Shown piece after piece: positions 47,101-58,500 of a stretch of 64,000 bases of DNA (positions are counted from its first letter, which is position 1; each line of letters begins with the position of its first letter). The DNA lies in the NCBI GenBank assembly GCA_026874595.1, contig CM049319.1, forward strand, positions 40,837,973 to 40,901,972, given 5' to 3'. The stretch is from Sipunculus nudus. Lineage: Eukaryota > Annelida > Sipuncula > Golfingiida > Sipunculidae. The notes below the pieces were generated by a model. The model was not told where the DNA came from. It saw nothing but the letters and a program-made list of their open reading frames with translations, and did no database searches. Made by a program: the position numbers and the translations under genes.

Positions 47101-47868
47101 GTTACAATAGAATGGCAACGGAGTTGATCGTAATGGAGCTGATTATTTTTTAAATTTTACCTAATCAGCGGACATGATAGACATGAAATCCTTCAAACAA
47201 ATATTTCAATTCTGATAGATTTACGATGCCTCTCTCTGTTCATGGATGTTTATAGGTTTCAACAATTACTTTTTTCACAAATGGCGTAACAGAGTTGATG
47301 GGTGAATTAAGCTACTTTACTTTTTATACACTTTTTCACTGATAAAAATCAAAACTCCGGATTGAAGCCATGATTCTTCACTTTGAATGCCCTACACTGT
47401 AACGAATGATATGATCAGCCACTCGATTTGTTCCACTGGATGGCTGTAGATGGCATATTGGTGCAGTTGTAACGGAGTTGACGAAAATTTAGGACATGGC
47501 TTCGTTAGTCCAGCGAGTGAAAAATACTGAAGAGCAGCTCATAGAAATTTTGTAGGAAGCACATTAGATCTTGTTTATAGTAAACAAACACAAAAATACC
47601 CGAATTATTAGTGATGGGTACTAAATTTATTTATATTTTCATTGGAACCTCTTATTTAGGACATATATTTTTTTATTACGGTTTCATTTTGGATCTTAAA
47701 AATTGGCCCTAAAATTGTATCTGGACTTACTCTTGCAATATTACCCTCACATGGGGAATCGAAGTAAATCGTCAAACTCATTCTGATATAATTATAACCA
47801 TGATTGTGTGTTAATAATACCCTATGAAGCAGTCGGACGCTATTTTGACCCCTATTTGAAGAATTGCA
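44132..47868. mobile_element. Unclassified inverted-repeat transposon, 3.74 kb, 6-7 bp target duplication
   Basis: The left end TGTAATTCTCAGAATAGGGG and the right end (reverse complement) TGCAATTCTTCAAATAGGGG match at 20 of the first 24 positions. CTTATG flanks both sides (44126-44131 and 47869-47874); one more A would also match, so the duplication is 6 or 7 bp. Removing the element leaves the LINE frame unbroken, which fixes the borders. The 13-mer GTAACGGAGTTGA occurs five times exactly and four times with changes in the interior. There is no recognisable transposase. A 6-7 bp duplication excludes hAT, Mariner and piggyBac; IS3EU or Dada would fit the length, but I do not recognise the ends. 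Confidence 0.85.
45717..46812. mobile_element. hAT-type element nested in the 3.74-kb transposon
   Basis: Ends TAGAGGTGCGGACCGGACCG and, reverse complement, TAGAAGTGCGGACCGGACCG (19 of 20 match), flanked by AAACAAAC at 45709-45716 and 46813-46820. GGACCGG words repeat near both ends, probably transposase-binding sites. The middle has a tandem duplication of about 125 bp (46180-46300 and 46305-46425, marked by TCGCACATAAACC / TCGCACTTAAACC and CAGCTCGC). No transposase frame. Confidence 0.92.
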
Positions 47869-48360
47869 CTTATGCTATTCTACAAGATGTTTAATGGTAT
47901 AGCTCCAGTGTATCTTTGTGACTTAGTACCAAGACAGGTAGGACAAACAAGCAGTTACAATTTAAGAAATGCTGAAAATCTCGTTTCACCTATGTGCCGT
48001 ACAGAAGTAAGGCAACTGTCTTTCCTGTGCTCCACTTGTGAAGAATGGAATACCCTCAGTGAAATCGTTAGAAATTCAGAAAATCTGTCAATTTTTAAAA
48101 AGCACCTGTGTAAAAATGATGAAGTACCACCACCATACTATTATACTTTTACAGGAAACCGCGGCATTCAGATCGTACACACTCAGTTGCGTATAGGATG
48201 TAGTGCTTTGAAATGGCATTTATTTCTTAATAATTGTGTAGAAGATGCTATTTGTGCGTGTGGTTCTTCTGAGGAGACGCCAGATCACTATTTTTTCTCA
48301 TGTCCTATATATACCAACAAACGAACGGAATTACTACGAGGCATGCCGTGTGAGATGTAA
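47869..48360 (+). pseudogene. LINE C-terminal domain, 3' part of the split copy
   Basis: An open frame that starts at the target duplication (CTTATG): LFYKMFNGIAPVYLCDLVP, SSYNLRNAENL, EEWNTLSEIVR, the block RGIQIVHTQLRIGCSALKWH, and a Cys/His-rich end CACGSSEETPDHYFFSCP. This is the continuation of the frame interrupted at 44131. It ends with a TAA at 48358. Confidence 0.88.
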
Positions 48361-48775
48361 AAATTGAAATTTTCCTGTATGGTGACAAAAACAAACCAAA
48401 AATAGATAACTTTCAACTATTTGAGAAAATTCACTGTTTTATTGAAGAGAGTGGTCGATTCTAAGAGAACTATTACATAAATATTAGTGTATGGAGCCTG
48501 ATCATGATTTTATTGCAAGGCCAATTGTAAACATAGCCCATACGCTTATTGCGGTACATTTTCTTTTGTGTTCCACACGAATTGTAATTTCTTGTTATAT
48601 TATTATAGCACCTATTTATGATTTTTATTTAATTATCGATGAATACTAAGAACCCAAGGACCTTAAAAACATTAACATTATTTTGTCACTGAATTGTATT
48701 TGATTGCATTATCTTTTGAAACATGTTAATATATATCTTTTCCGATCCTGATTGATGATTCAATAAACTACTGTT

Positions 48776-49902
48776 TACACCAATCAGAAGTACCCCTTAC
48801 TGGCAACTCCACTAAAATGCTGGTGTCCCATGATTAACCACTTATGGGTAGGGGTAACAAAAGAGACCTTCTCCTTTCGTAACACCAGATTGCTTGCATT
48901 CTGGCGATAATATTAACAAATTCTATATCTCAATGTGTATACTACTGTAAAAATTACTGTAATGCATGTAAACAAACACTTGTGTCTCAAACACTGACTA
49001 GCGAACTGTTATGTAAAGTACATGAAATGGATAGTGTTTAGCATAATAACTAGAATTCAAACGTAAAACCTTACGTCTGACTTACTATTGACTGATTATC
49101 ACCATTGCAAGTTCATTACCAACATGCAACAAGTAACAACTAATATGCAGCACTGGTAACAACTGATCTGCAGTTTATGTAATGACTAATATGCAGCATA
49201 TGTAATAACTGTCAATGTGTCCTGTACTTCTGCACTAAACACATTGACCTAATAAACATTCAACTTTCAAGGTACACAAACTCGAGTTCTGATGCAGTGG
49301 ATGATGATTGCCAAATATCAACTCAACGCAATGCTAATGCTGGTGTGTTCGTATAAAAAAAGTTCAATACTGCTGATTGGATGATGTCATGTAAACACTT
49401 TAAAAAATATAACCAGCTAAAACAAAGACGGCTACTTATGCAGGGACACATCATATCTGCCAAATCATGGTGAAGAGACTAAGATGTTGTGAAACATAAA
49501 TGGGGGACTTATTGTAAAAGTCGTTATTGCCATATTAGGTTGTCACTTCCATATGATGTTTTCTTAGAAATTATTGAAAAATATAAAAATTTTAAAGAAA
49601 ATCGTCTACAAAAAACAGGTGGACAGCAGGTGGTGAAACGGAATATAGTACTTTCCGGTTCCTCCTGATGTGTATTCCACGGAAACGTAGTTGAGTCCAT
49701 GAATTAGTTCACAAAAAAAAATCCTAGAAAGTTCTCTAGAGGTCCATGAGTTAACACACAAAATAGCAAAGTGATCGAAAAGTCCTGAAATGTTCACAAA
49801 TGTCCATGTGGGAGCACACAAAAAAAGTGAAAACAGCGAAGTCTACAAAACTCCTGGTAAACCGGATGTAAACACGGGAATTCCCTAACATATATCACAG
49901 GA
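48776..49902. other. No recognised gene
   Basis: Contains small repeats of ACTAATATGCAGCA and GTAATAACTG (49135-49215) and, at 49640-49850, loosely repeated GTCCATGAGTTA/CACACAAAA words. Nothing coding was recognised. Confidence 0.45.
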
Positions 49903-50455
49903 AGAGCTAGACTGGTACCCTGCTCTATTGTGGCCCTCAGCCAAGCATAGACACAGGCGTACAACGCCATCATTAGGAAGCCCAGTTGCAACTCTTGACT
50001 TACCTGTAGACTGGTTCCAACACCAGTATGCACGCTCTTGCTGATTGTCATGAACGTTCACGCGATCCTGGCTGATTATCTGTGAAGATATCTTATTAAT
50101 TACTTTCTTTAGTTATTTTATGTTTTCAAATATTGAAAAATGAGTTGTTGCACAAAGATTGAATGATGGATGTATAGATAATACGATATACTAAATCTTT
50201 GATATTCCACTGTACGTGGCACTGGTTTATTATTAATATCTATTAATCTAATCATAAATGTCAAACGAAATATACGGCCAACTTTTGGCAACTTCGCTGA
50301 GCAAACGAAATGCATATTTTCATCATATACATGTATAATACATACTGGAGTTGGAACCAGCCTGCCGGGAGTACCTAAGATATGGCATTGTAAGCCCGTC
50401 TCTATGATTGGCCTAGAGCAACGGTGCCATAATAGAGCGGGGTACCAGTCTAAGG
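49903..50455. repeat. Fold-back element 1: imperfect inverted arms of about 115-130 bp
   Basis: 49903-50033 (TAGACTGGTACCCTGCTCTA ... GACTGGTTCCAACACCAGTA) pairs with the reverse complement of 50341-50455 (TAGACTGGTACCCCGCTCTA ... GGCTGGTTCCAACTCCAGTA). The loop is about 300 bp. Confidence 0.75.
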
Positions 50456-50473
50456 AATACCCCTCCCCACAAA

Positions 50474-50873
50474 AGGCCTGGGATAGTCTCTCCAAGAGAC
50501 GCCAGGTGCCGCTACCGCTCTTGCACCAGTACGTCTGTTATTGGACGCCATTTTTTTCAAGAATCTTGAAATACGGAAGTGCCGTTGGGCATGCGCAAGG
50601 AAACCCCCCTAGCATCTGGAGGTGAAACCAGAATGGATGTCGCCCTTGCACAAACCCTGCAGACCCAAATAAAGACAAGTAAACAATATTGTTTGGTTGT
50701 GTGGCAAAAAAAAATCCACTTTTGCTTGTCTATTGCAAAGGTGGTATAGTAGGGGAATTCCTTGCGCATGCCAAACAACACTTTCGTTCCTAAGAAAAAT
50801 GGCGTCCAATAACATACGTACTGGTGCAAGAGCGGTAGCGGCACCTGGCGTCTGTTGGAGAGACTAAGGCCTG
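50474..50873. repeat. Fold-back element 2: inverted arms of about 125-137 bp
   Basis: 50474-50610 pairs with 50751-50873. The core GACGCCAGGTGCCGCTACCG plus the following CTCTTGCACCAGTACGT is the same on both strands, so both strands encode the peptide RRQVPLPLLHQYVCYWTPFF. The loop is 140 bp. Arms differ at some 15-20 positions, so it is not recent. Confidence 0.85.
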
Positions 50874-51506
50874 GGAACGCCTGAGTCGGGAACCTCGGCA
50901 ATGACGTCACAGCGGGAATGAAACCTCACCACAAAATACTTGGAAAGCTTCGGTCGGAACATCGAGAATGACTCACAGCCGTGTTGTTCCACCTCAAGGG
51001 TTACCAATGAACGGACCATCTGCAGTTGTCACCGGTCCGTTATCGGGAGCCAAAATGTCATGGGGGCGCTATTGTCTCAAACGCGGCATTACCTGTGGCT
51101 ATTCTTAGGTTCGGGCGGGCTCCATGGGACGAACACAGTATGGCTGACCACAGTTTATTCTGTACAAAGATGAAGCAACACTATGAATTAATCATGAAAC
51201 GACTGACGTGACGGGATCTGACAAACTGCTGAATATATTACAAAAGAGCAGTTAAAGGCTTTAGACAACAATTTAACAAAATGCTTATCACACAAGATTA
51301 ACAATGAATAGTCACATACTTCAGTCATAAATTCATATGTTAGACGGAAAGGCATGCTGACTACAACGTAGAATAAAGGAGATTGTATAGCAACAATATA
51401 CATAGCAAACTCATTCGTCGTTAGTGGCTCAACCATATTAATAAAACATCTAACCGCCACTGCATGTCATTGTGTCATTCCGTAAATATATCCAGAACAT
51501 TATGCC
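50874..51506. other. No gene; first copy of a 65-bp duplication
   Basis: 51168-51230 (ACAAAGATGAAGCAACACTA ... CTGACGTGACGGGATCTGAC) recurs at 51936-51999 with few changes. The upstream minisatellite block lies between the two copies. Confidence 0.65.
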
Positions 51507-51870
51507 TAACTGCAACAAGTAGCAGACATCATGTAATAAATAACACCAAAATCAGTCCCAAGTAGGAGTCATCATGCCATAAACCACACACAAAAAAAAA
51601 CAAACCCAAGTAGAAGACATCACGTCATAAACCACATCATAATCAATCTCTAAGTAGGAGTCATCACGCCATAAATCACACAAAAATCAAACCCAAGCAG
51701 ACATCACGTCATAAATCACATCATAATCAATCCCAAGTATGAGTCATCAAGCCATAAATCACACAAAAATCAAACCCAAGTAGCAGACATCACGTCATAA
51801 ATCACACCAAAATCAATCCCAAGTAGGAGTCAATTTTTCATAAATCACTCCTAAATCAATCCAAGTAGCA
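51507..51870 (+). repeat. Minisatellite of 43-bp units, upstream block
   Basis: About eight units of the same family as the large array at 52515. Unit form: AAGTAGGAGTCATCACGCCA then TAAATCACACAAAAATC and AACCC, alternating with AAGTAGCAGACATCACGTCA then TAAATCACACC and AATCAATCCC. It ends about 500 bp before the cyclase exon. Confidence 0.9.
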
Positions 51871-52373
51871 GTCAGAGGATCACTCTTGTAACTGCATGTC
51901 TCAATAAACTTAATATGAAAGTAACACATACCTGTCAAAGATGAAACAACAATATGAATAAATCAGCAAACGGCTGACGTGACGGAACCTGGCAAACTGC
52001 GCAGTTCCCTCCAGCGTAACCGCTTTATATTAGTTCGCCTTTGACCCTAATTTACATAACAGATCTAATGTGGTCCAAGTCTGCCGCAAACATGTGTCTT
52101 AATTAAAGGGAATGACACGGTCGGCTGCGCGCTATGACCGACCCTGGGCCGATACGAACATGAAATACACATATGTGTTTGTACATGTTACATTCTCTGT
52201 TTAAATCTGTAAATTTGTATATTGACTGAATTTGTAAACTGACTGAAAATTTCAGGCACATAACAAATTGCCTCAGATAATATTATTACTAATTGTTCTG
52301 CTGTCAGGTCATAGTATTACTTGCTTTACATACTTGGTTACACTGTGGTACTCTTTACTACTTGTTTCAACAG
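51871..52373. other. Unique intron segment before the coiled-coil exon
   Basis: Holds the second copy of the 65-bp duplication and the acceptor region. Nothing else recognised. Confidence 0.5.
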
Positions 52374-52514
52374 AAAGATGAATGTTATGGACAACATGAC
52401 GCAGATGATGCAGAAGTATGCCGAACGCCTTGAGGATATCGTCCGTGACCGCACTGTGGCCCTGCAGGAGGAGAAGGTCAAGTCAGAGGTCCTGCTGTAT
52501 AGGATGCTGCCTAA
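52374..52514 (+). CDS. Receptor-type guanylate cyclase, exon for the dimerisation coiled coil
   Basis: This exon encodes the signalling-helix linker between the kinase-homology and cyclase domains of a receptor guanylate cyclase. Diagnostic pieces are MDNMTQMMQKYAERLED, the RDRTVALQEEK heptad region and LLYRMLPK, which in this family leads into the catalytic domain. The acceptor is TTTCAACAG before 52374. The first base completes the split lysine codon left by the exon ending at 26428. The donor GTAGGAGT starts at 52515, again in phase 2, and carries an in-frame TAG. The next exon should start with one base that completes a lysine, followed by the cyclase domain; it is not in the window. The donor overlaps the first unit of the downstream minisatellite, which is unusual. 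Confidence 0.9.
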
Positions 52515-55500
52515 GTAGGAGTCATTAAACCATAGATCACACAAAAATCAAACCCAAGTAGCAGACATCACGTCATAAATCACACCACAATCAATCAAAA
52601 GTAGGAGTCATCACGGCATAAATCACACAAAAATCAAACCCAAGTAGCAGTCATCACGTCATAAATCACACCACAATCAATCCAAAGTAGGAGTCATCAA
52701 ACCATAGATCACACAAAAATCAAACCCAAGTAGCAGACATCACGTCATAAATCACATCATAATCAATCCAAAGTAGGAGTCATCACGGCATAAATCACAC
52801 AAAAATCAAATCCAAGTAGAAGACATCACGTCATAAATCACACCACAATCAATCCCGAGTAGGAGTCATCACGTCATAAATCACACAAAAATCGAACCCA
52901 AGTAGAAGACATCACGTCATAAACCACACATAAATAAATCCCAAGTATGAGTCATCACGCCATCAATCAAACAAAAATCGAACCCAAGTAGAAGACATCA
53001 TGTCATAAATCACAGCAAAATCAATCCCAAGTACAAGTCATCACGCCAAAAATCACACAAAAAAACCCAAGATGCAGACATCACGTCATAAATCACACCA
53101 AAATCAATCCCAAGAGCAGACATCACGTCATAAATCACACAAAATCGAACCCAAGTAGAAGACATCACGTAATAAATCACATCAAAATCAATCCCAAGTA
53201 GGAGTCATTAAGTCATAAATCACAAAAAAATCGAACCCAGGAAGAAGACATCACGTCATAAATCACATCAAAATCAATCCCGAGTAGGAGTCATCACGCC
53301 ATAAATCACACAAAAATCGAACCCAAGTAGCAGACATCACGTCATAAATCACATAATAATCAATCCTAAGTAGGAGTCATCACGCCACAAATCACACAAA
53401 AATCGAACCCAAGTAGAAGACATCACGTCATAAATCACACATAAATAAATCCCAAGTAGGAGTCATCACACTATAAATCATACAAAAATCGAACCAAAGT
53501 AGAAGTCATCACGCCATAAATGACACAAAAATCGAACCCAATTAGCAGACATCATGTAATAAATCACACCACAATCAATCCCAAGTAGGAGTCATCACGC
53601 CATAAAACACATAAAAATCAAACCCAAGTAGCAGACATCACGTCATAAATCACATCATAACCAATCCCAAGTAGGAGTCATCACGCCATAAATCACACAA
53701 AAATCGAACCCAAGTAGAAGAGATCACGTCATAAATCACAGCAAAATCTATCCCAAGTAGAAGTCATCACGCCAAAATTCACACAAAAAACCCAAGATGC
53801 AGACATCACGTCATAAATCACACCAAAATCAATCCCAAGAGCAGGCATCACGTCATAAATCACACAAAATCGAACCCAAGTAGAAGACATCACGTAATAA
53901 ATCACACCACAATCAATCCCAAGTAGGAGTCATCACGCCATAAATCACACAAAAATCGAACCCAAGAAGAAGACATCACGTCATAAATCACACCACAATT
54001 AATCCCGAGTAGGAGTCATCACGCCATAAATAACACAAAAATCGAACCCTTGTAGAAGACATCACGTCATAAATCACACCACAACCAATCCAAAGTAGGT
54101 GTCATTACGCCATAAATCACACAAAAATCGAACCCTAGTATAAGACCTCACGTCATAAATCACCGCAAAATCAATCCCAAGTAGGAGTCATCACGCCATA
54201 AATCACACAAAAAACAAACCCAAGTAGAAGACATCACGTCATAAATTACACCACAATCAATCCTAAGTAGGAGTCATCACGCCATAAATCACACAAAAAT
54301 CGAACCCAAGTAGAAAACATCACGTCATAAATCACAGCAAAATCAATCCCAAGTAGGAGTCATCACGCCATAAATCACACAAAAAAACCCAAGAGGCAGA
54401 CATCACGTCATAAATCACATCAAAATCAATCCCAAGTAGGAGTCATTAAGTCATAAATCACAAAAAAAACGAACCCAGGAAGAAGACATCACGTCATAAA
54501 TCACATCAAAATCAATCCCGAGTAGGAGTCATCACGCCATAAATCACACAAAAATCGAACCCAAGTAGCAGACATCACGTCATAAATCACATAATAATCA
54601 ATCCTAAGTAGGAGTCATCACGCCACAAATCACACAAAAATCGAACCCAAGTAGAAGACATCACGTCATAAATCACACATAAATAAATCCCAAGTAGGAG
54701 TCATCACACTATAAATCATACAAAAATCGCACCCAAGTAGAAGTCATCACGCCATAAATGACACAAAAATCGAACCCAATTAGCAGACATCATGCAATAA
54801 ATCACACCACAATCAATCCCAAGTAGGAGTCATCACGCCATAAAACACATAAAAATCAAACCCAAGTTGCAGACATCACGTCATAAATCACATCATAATC
54901 AATCCCAAGTAGGAGTCATCACGCCATAAATCACACAAAAATCGAACCCAAGTAGAAGAGATCACGTCATAAATCACAGCAAAATCAATCCCAAGTAGAA
55001 GTCATCACGCCAAAATTCACACAAAAAACCCAAGATGCAGACATCACGTCATAAATCACACCAAAATCAATCCCAAAAGCAGGCATCACGTCATAAATCA
55101 CACAAAATCGAACCCAAGTAGAAGACATAACGTCATAAATCACACCACAACCAATCCAAAGTAGGTGTCATCACGCCATAAATCACACAAAAATCGAACC
55201 CTAGTAGAAGAAATCACGTCATAAATCACAGCAAAATCAACCCCAAGTAGGAGTCATCACGCCATAAATCACACAAAAAAAACAAACCCAAGTAGAAGAC
55301 ATTACGTAATAAATCACACCACAATCAATCCCAAGTAGGAGTCATCACGCCATAAATCACACAAAAATAGAACCCAAGTAGAAGACATCACGTCATAAAT
55401 CACACCACAACCAATCCAAAGTAGGTGTCATCACGCCTTAAATCACACAAAAATCGAACCCAAGAAGAAGACATCACGTCATAAATCACACCACAATCAA

Positions 55501-58500
55501 TCCTAAGTAGGAGTCATCACGCCATAAATCACACAAAAATCGAACCCAAGTAGAAAACATCACGTCATAAATCACACCACAACCAATCCAAAGTAGGAGT
55601 CATCACGCCATAAATCACACAAAAATCGAACCCAAGTAGCAGACATCACGTCATAAATCACAGCACGATTAATCCCAAGTAGGAGTCATCACGCCATAAA
55701 TCACACAAAAATCGAACCCTAGTAGAAGATATCACGTCATAAATCACAGCAAAATCAATCCCAAGTAGGAGTCATCACGCCATAAATCATCACGCCATAA
55801 ATCACACAAAAAACCCAAGAGGCAGACATCACGTCATAAATCACATCAAATCAATCCCAAGTAGGAGTCATTAAGTCATAAATCACAAAAAAATCGAACC
55901 CAGGAAGAAGACATCACGTCATTAATCACATCAAAATCAATCCCGAGTAGGAGTCATCACGCCATAAATCACACAAAAATCGAACCCAAGTAGCAGACAT
56001 CACGTCATAAATCACATAATAATCAATCCTAAGTAGGAGTCATCACGCCACAAATCACACAAAAATCGAACCCAAGTAGAAGACATCACGTCATAAATCA
56101 CACATAAATAAATCCCAAGTAGGAGTCATCACACTATAAATCATACAAAAATCGAACCCAAGTAGAAGTCATCACGCCATAAATGACACAAAAATCGAAC
56201 CCAATTAGCAGACATCATGTAATAAATCACACCACAATCAATCCCAAGTAGGAGTCATCACGCCATAAAACACATAAAAATCAAACCCAAGTAGCAGACA
56301 TCACGTCATAAATCACATCATAATCAATCCCAAGTAGGAGTCATCACGCCATAAATCACACAAAAATCGAACCCAAGTAGAAGAGATCACGTCATAAATC
56401 ACAGCAAAATCAATCCCAAGTAGAAGTCATCACGCCAAAATTCACACAAAAAACCCAAGATGCAGACATCACGTCATAAATCACACCAAAATCAATCCCA
56501 AGAGCAGGCATCACGTCATAAATCACACAAAATCGAACCCAAGTAGAAGACATCACGTAATAAATCACACCACAATCAATCCCAAGTAGGAGTCATCACG
56601 CCATAAATCACACAAAAATCGAACCCAAGAAGAAGACATCACGTCATAAATCACACCACAATCAATCCCGAGTAGGAGTCATCACGCCATAAATAACACA
56701 AAAATCGAACCCTTGTAGAAGACATCACGTCATAAATCACACCACAACCAATCCAAAGTAGGTGTCATTACGCCATAAATCACACAAAAATCGAACCCTA
56801 GTATAAGACCTCACGTCATAAATCACCGCAAAATCAATTCCAAGTAGGAGTCATCACGCCATAAATCACACAAAAAACAAACCCAAGTAGAAGACGTCAC
56901 GTCATAAATTACACCACAATCAATCCTAAGTAGGAGTCATCACGCCATAAATCACACAAAAATCGAACCCAAGTAGAAAACATCACGTCATAAATCACAC
57001 CACAACCAATCCAAAGTAGGAATCATCACGCCATAAATCACACAAAAATCAAACCCAAGTAGCAGGCATCACGTCATAAATCACTTCATAATCAATCCAA
57101 AGTAGGAATCATCACGCCATAAATCACAAAAAAATCGAACCCAGGTAGAAGACATCACGTCATAAATCACATCAAAATCAATCCCAAGTAGGAGTCATCA
57201 CGCCATAAATCACACAAAAATCGAACCCAAGTAGCAGACATCACGTCATAAATCACATCATAATCAATCCTAAGTAGGAGTCATCACACAAAAATCGAAC
57301 CCAAGTAGAAGACATCACGTCATAAATCACACATAAATAAATCCCGAGTAGGAGTCATCACGCCATAAATCACACAAAAATCGAACCCAAGTAGCAGACA
57401 TCACGTCATAAATCACACCACGATTAATCCCAAGTAGGAGTCATCACGCCATTAATCACACAAAAATCGAACCCTAGTAGAAGACATTACGTCATAAATC
57501 ACAGCAAAATCAATCCCGAGTAGGAGTCATCACGCCATAAATCATCGCGCCATATATCACAAAAAAATCGAACCCAAGTAGAAGACATCACGTCATAAAT
57601 CACACCACAACCAATCCAAAGTAGGAGTCATCACGCCATAAATCACACAAAAATGGAACCCAAGTAGGAGACATCACGTCATAAATCACACCACGATTAA
57701 TCCCAAGTAGGAGTTATCACGCTATAAATCACACAAAAACCGAACCCTAGTAGAAGATATCACGTCATAAATCACAGCAAAATCAATCCCAAGTAGGAGT
57801 CATCACGCCAAAAATCACACAAAAAAAACAAACCCAAGATGCAGACATCACGTCATAAATCACACCAAAATCAATCCCAAGTAGAAGTCATCACGCCAAA
57901 AATCACGCAAAAAAACCCAAGATGCAGACATCACGTCATAAATCACACCAAAATCAATCCTAAGAGCAGAGATCACGTCATAAATCACATCATAATCAAT
58001 CCAAAGTAGGAGTTTTCACGCCATAAATCACACAAAATCGAACCCAAGTAGAAGACATCACGTAATAAATCACACCACAATCAATTCCAAGTAGGAGTCA
58101 TCACGCCATAAATCACACAAAAATCGAACCCAAGAAGAAGACATCACGTCATTAATCACACCACAATCAATCCCGAGTAGGAGTCATCACGCCATAAATC
58201 ACACAATAATCGAACCCTATTAGAAGACATCACGTAATAAATCACAGCAAAATCAATTCCAAGTAGGAGTCATCACGCCATAAATCACACAAAAATCGAA
58301 CCCAAGAAGAAGACATCACGTCATTAATCACACCACAATCAATCCCGAGTAGGAGTCATCACGCCATAAATCACACAAAAATCGAACCCTAGTAGAAGAC
58401 ATCACGTAATAAATCACAGCAAAATCAATCCCAAGTAGGAGTCATCACGCCATAAATCACACAAAAATCGAACCCAAGTAGCAGACATCACGTCATAAAT

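Larger units (their letters stand above)
42975..48775 (+). mobile_element. CR1-like LINE split by a 3.74-kb transposon
   Basis: Reverse transcriptase pieces from 42975 to 44131 and the C-terminal domain from 47869 to 48360 belong to one copy. If the intervening element and one copy of its target duplication are set aside, the frame runs through without a break (RHKLM on one side, LFYKMFNG on the other). The 3' untranslated part ends at about 48775 near an AATAAA. The 5' part, including the endonuclease, is missing. CR1-type is preferred from the VIPVYKKG, NYRPISLLS and RPVLEYADVVWDG wording; Jockey-like is possible. Confidence 0.85.
26429..52373 (+). other. Intron of the guanylate cyclase gene, 25.9 kb
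   Basis: The stretch between the two recognised exons begins GTAGGT and ends CAACAG, and joining its ends keeps the reading frame. It is filled with retrotransposon and DNA-transposon remnants in both orientations. I saw no further cyclase exon inside. The kinase-domain end and coiled-coil start align to the family without a gap, so a missing exon is unlikely but not excluded. Confidence 0.75.

Noticed and set aside
48843-48880. Further truncated SINE copies (GGGGTAACAAAAGAGACC, also near 42370)
   Set aside because: Similarity is under 20 bases and without A or B box.
50404-50910. Similar proteins on both strands as two genes
   Set aside because: They result from the inverted arms of fold-back element 2.
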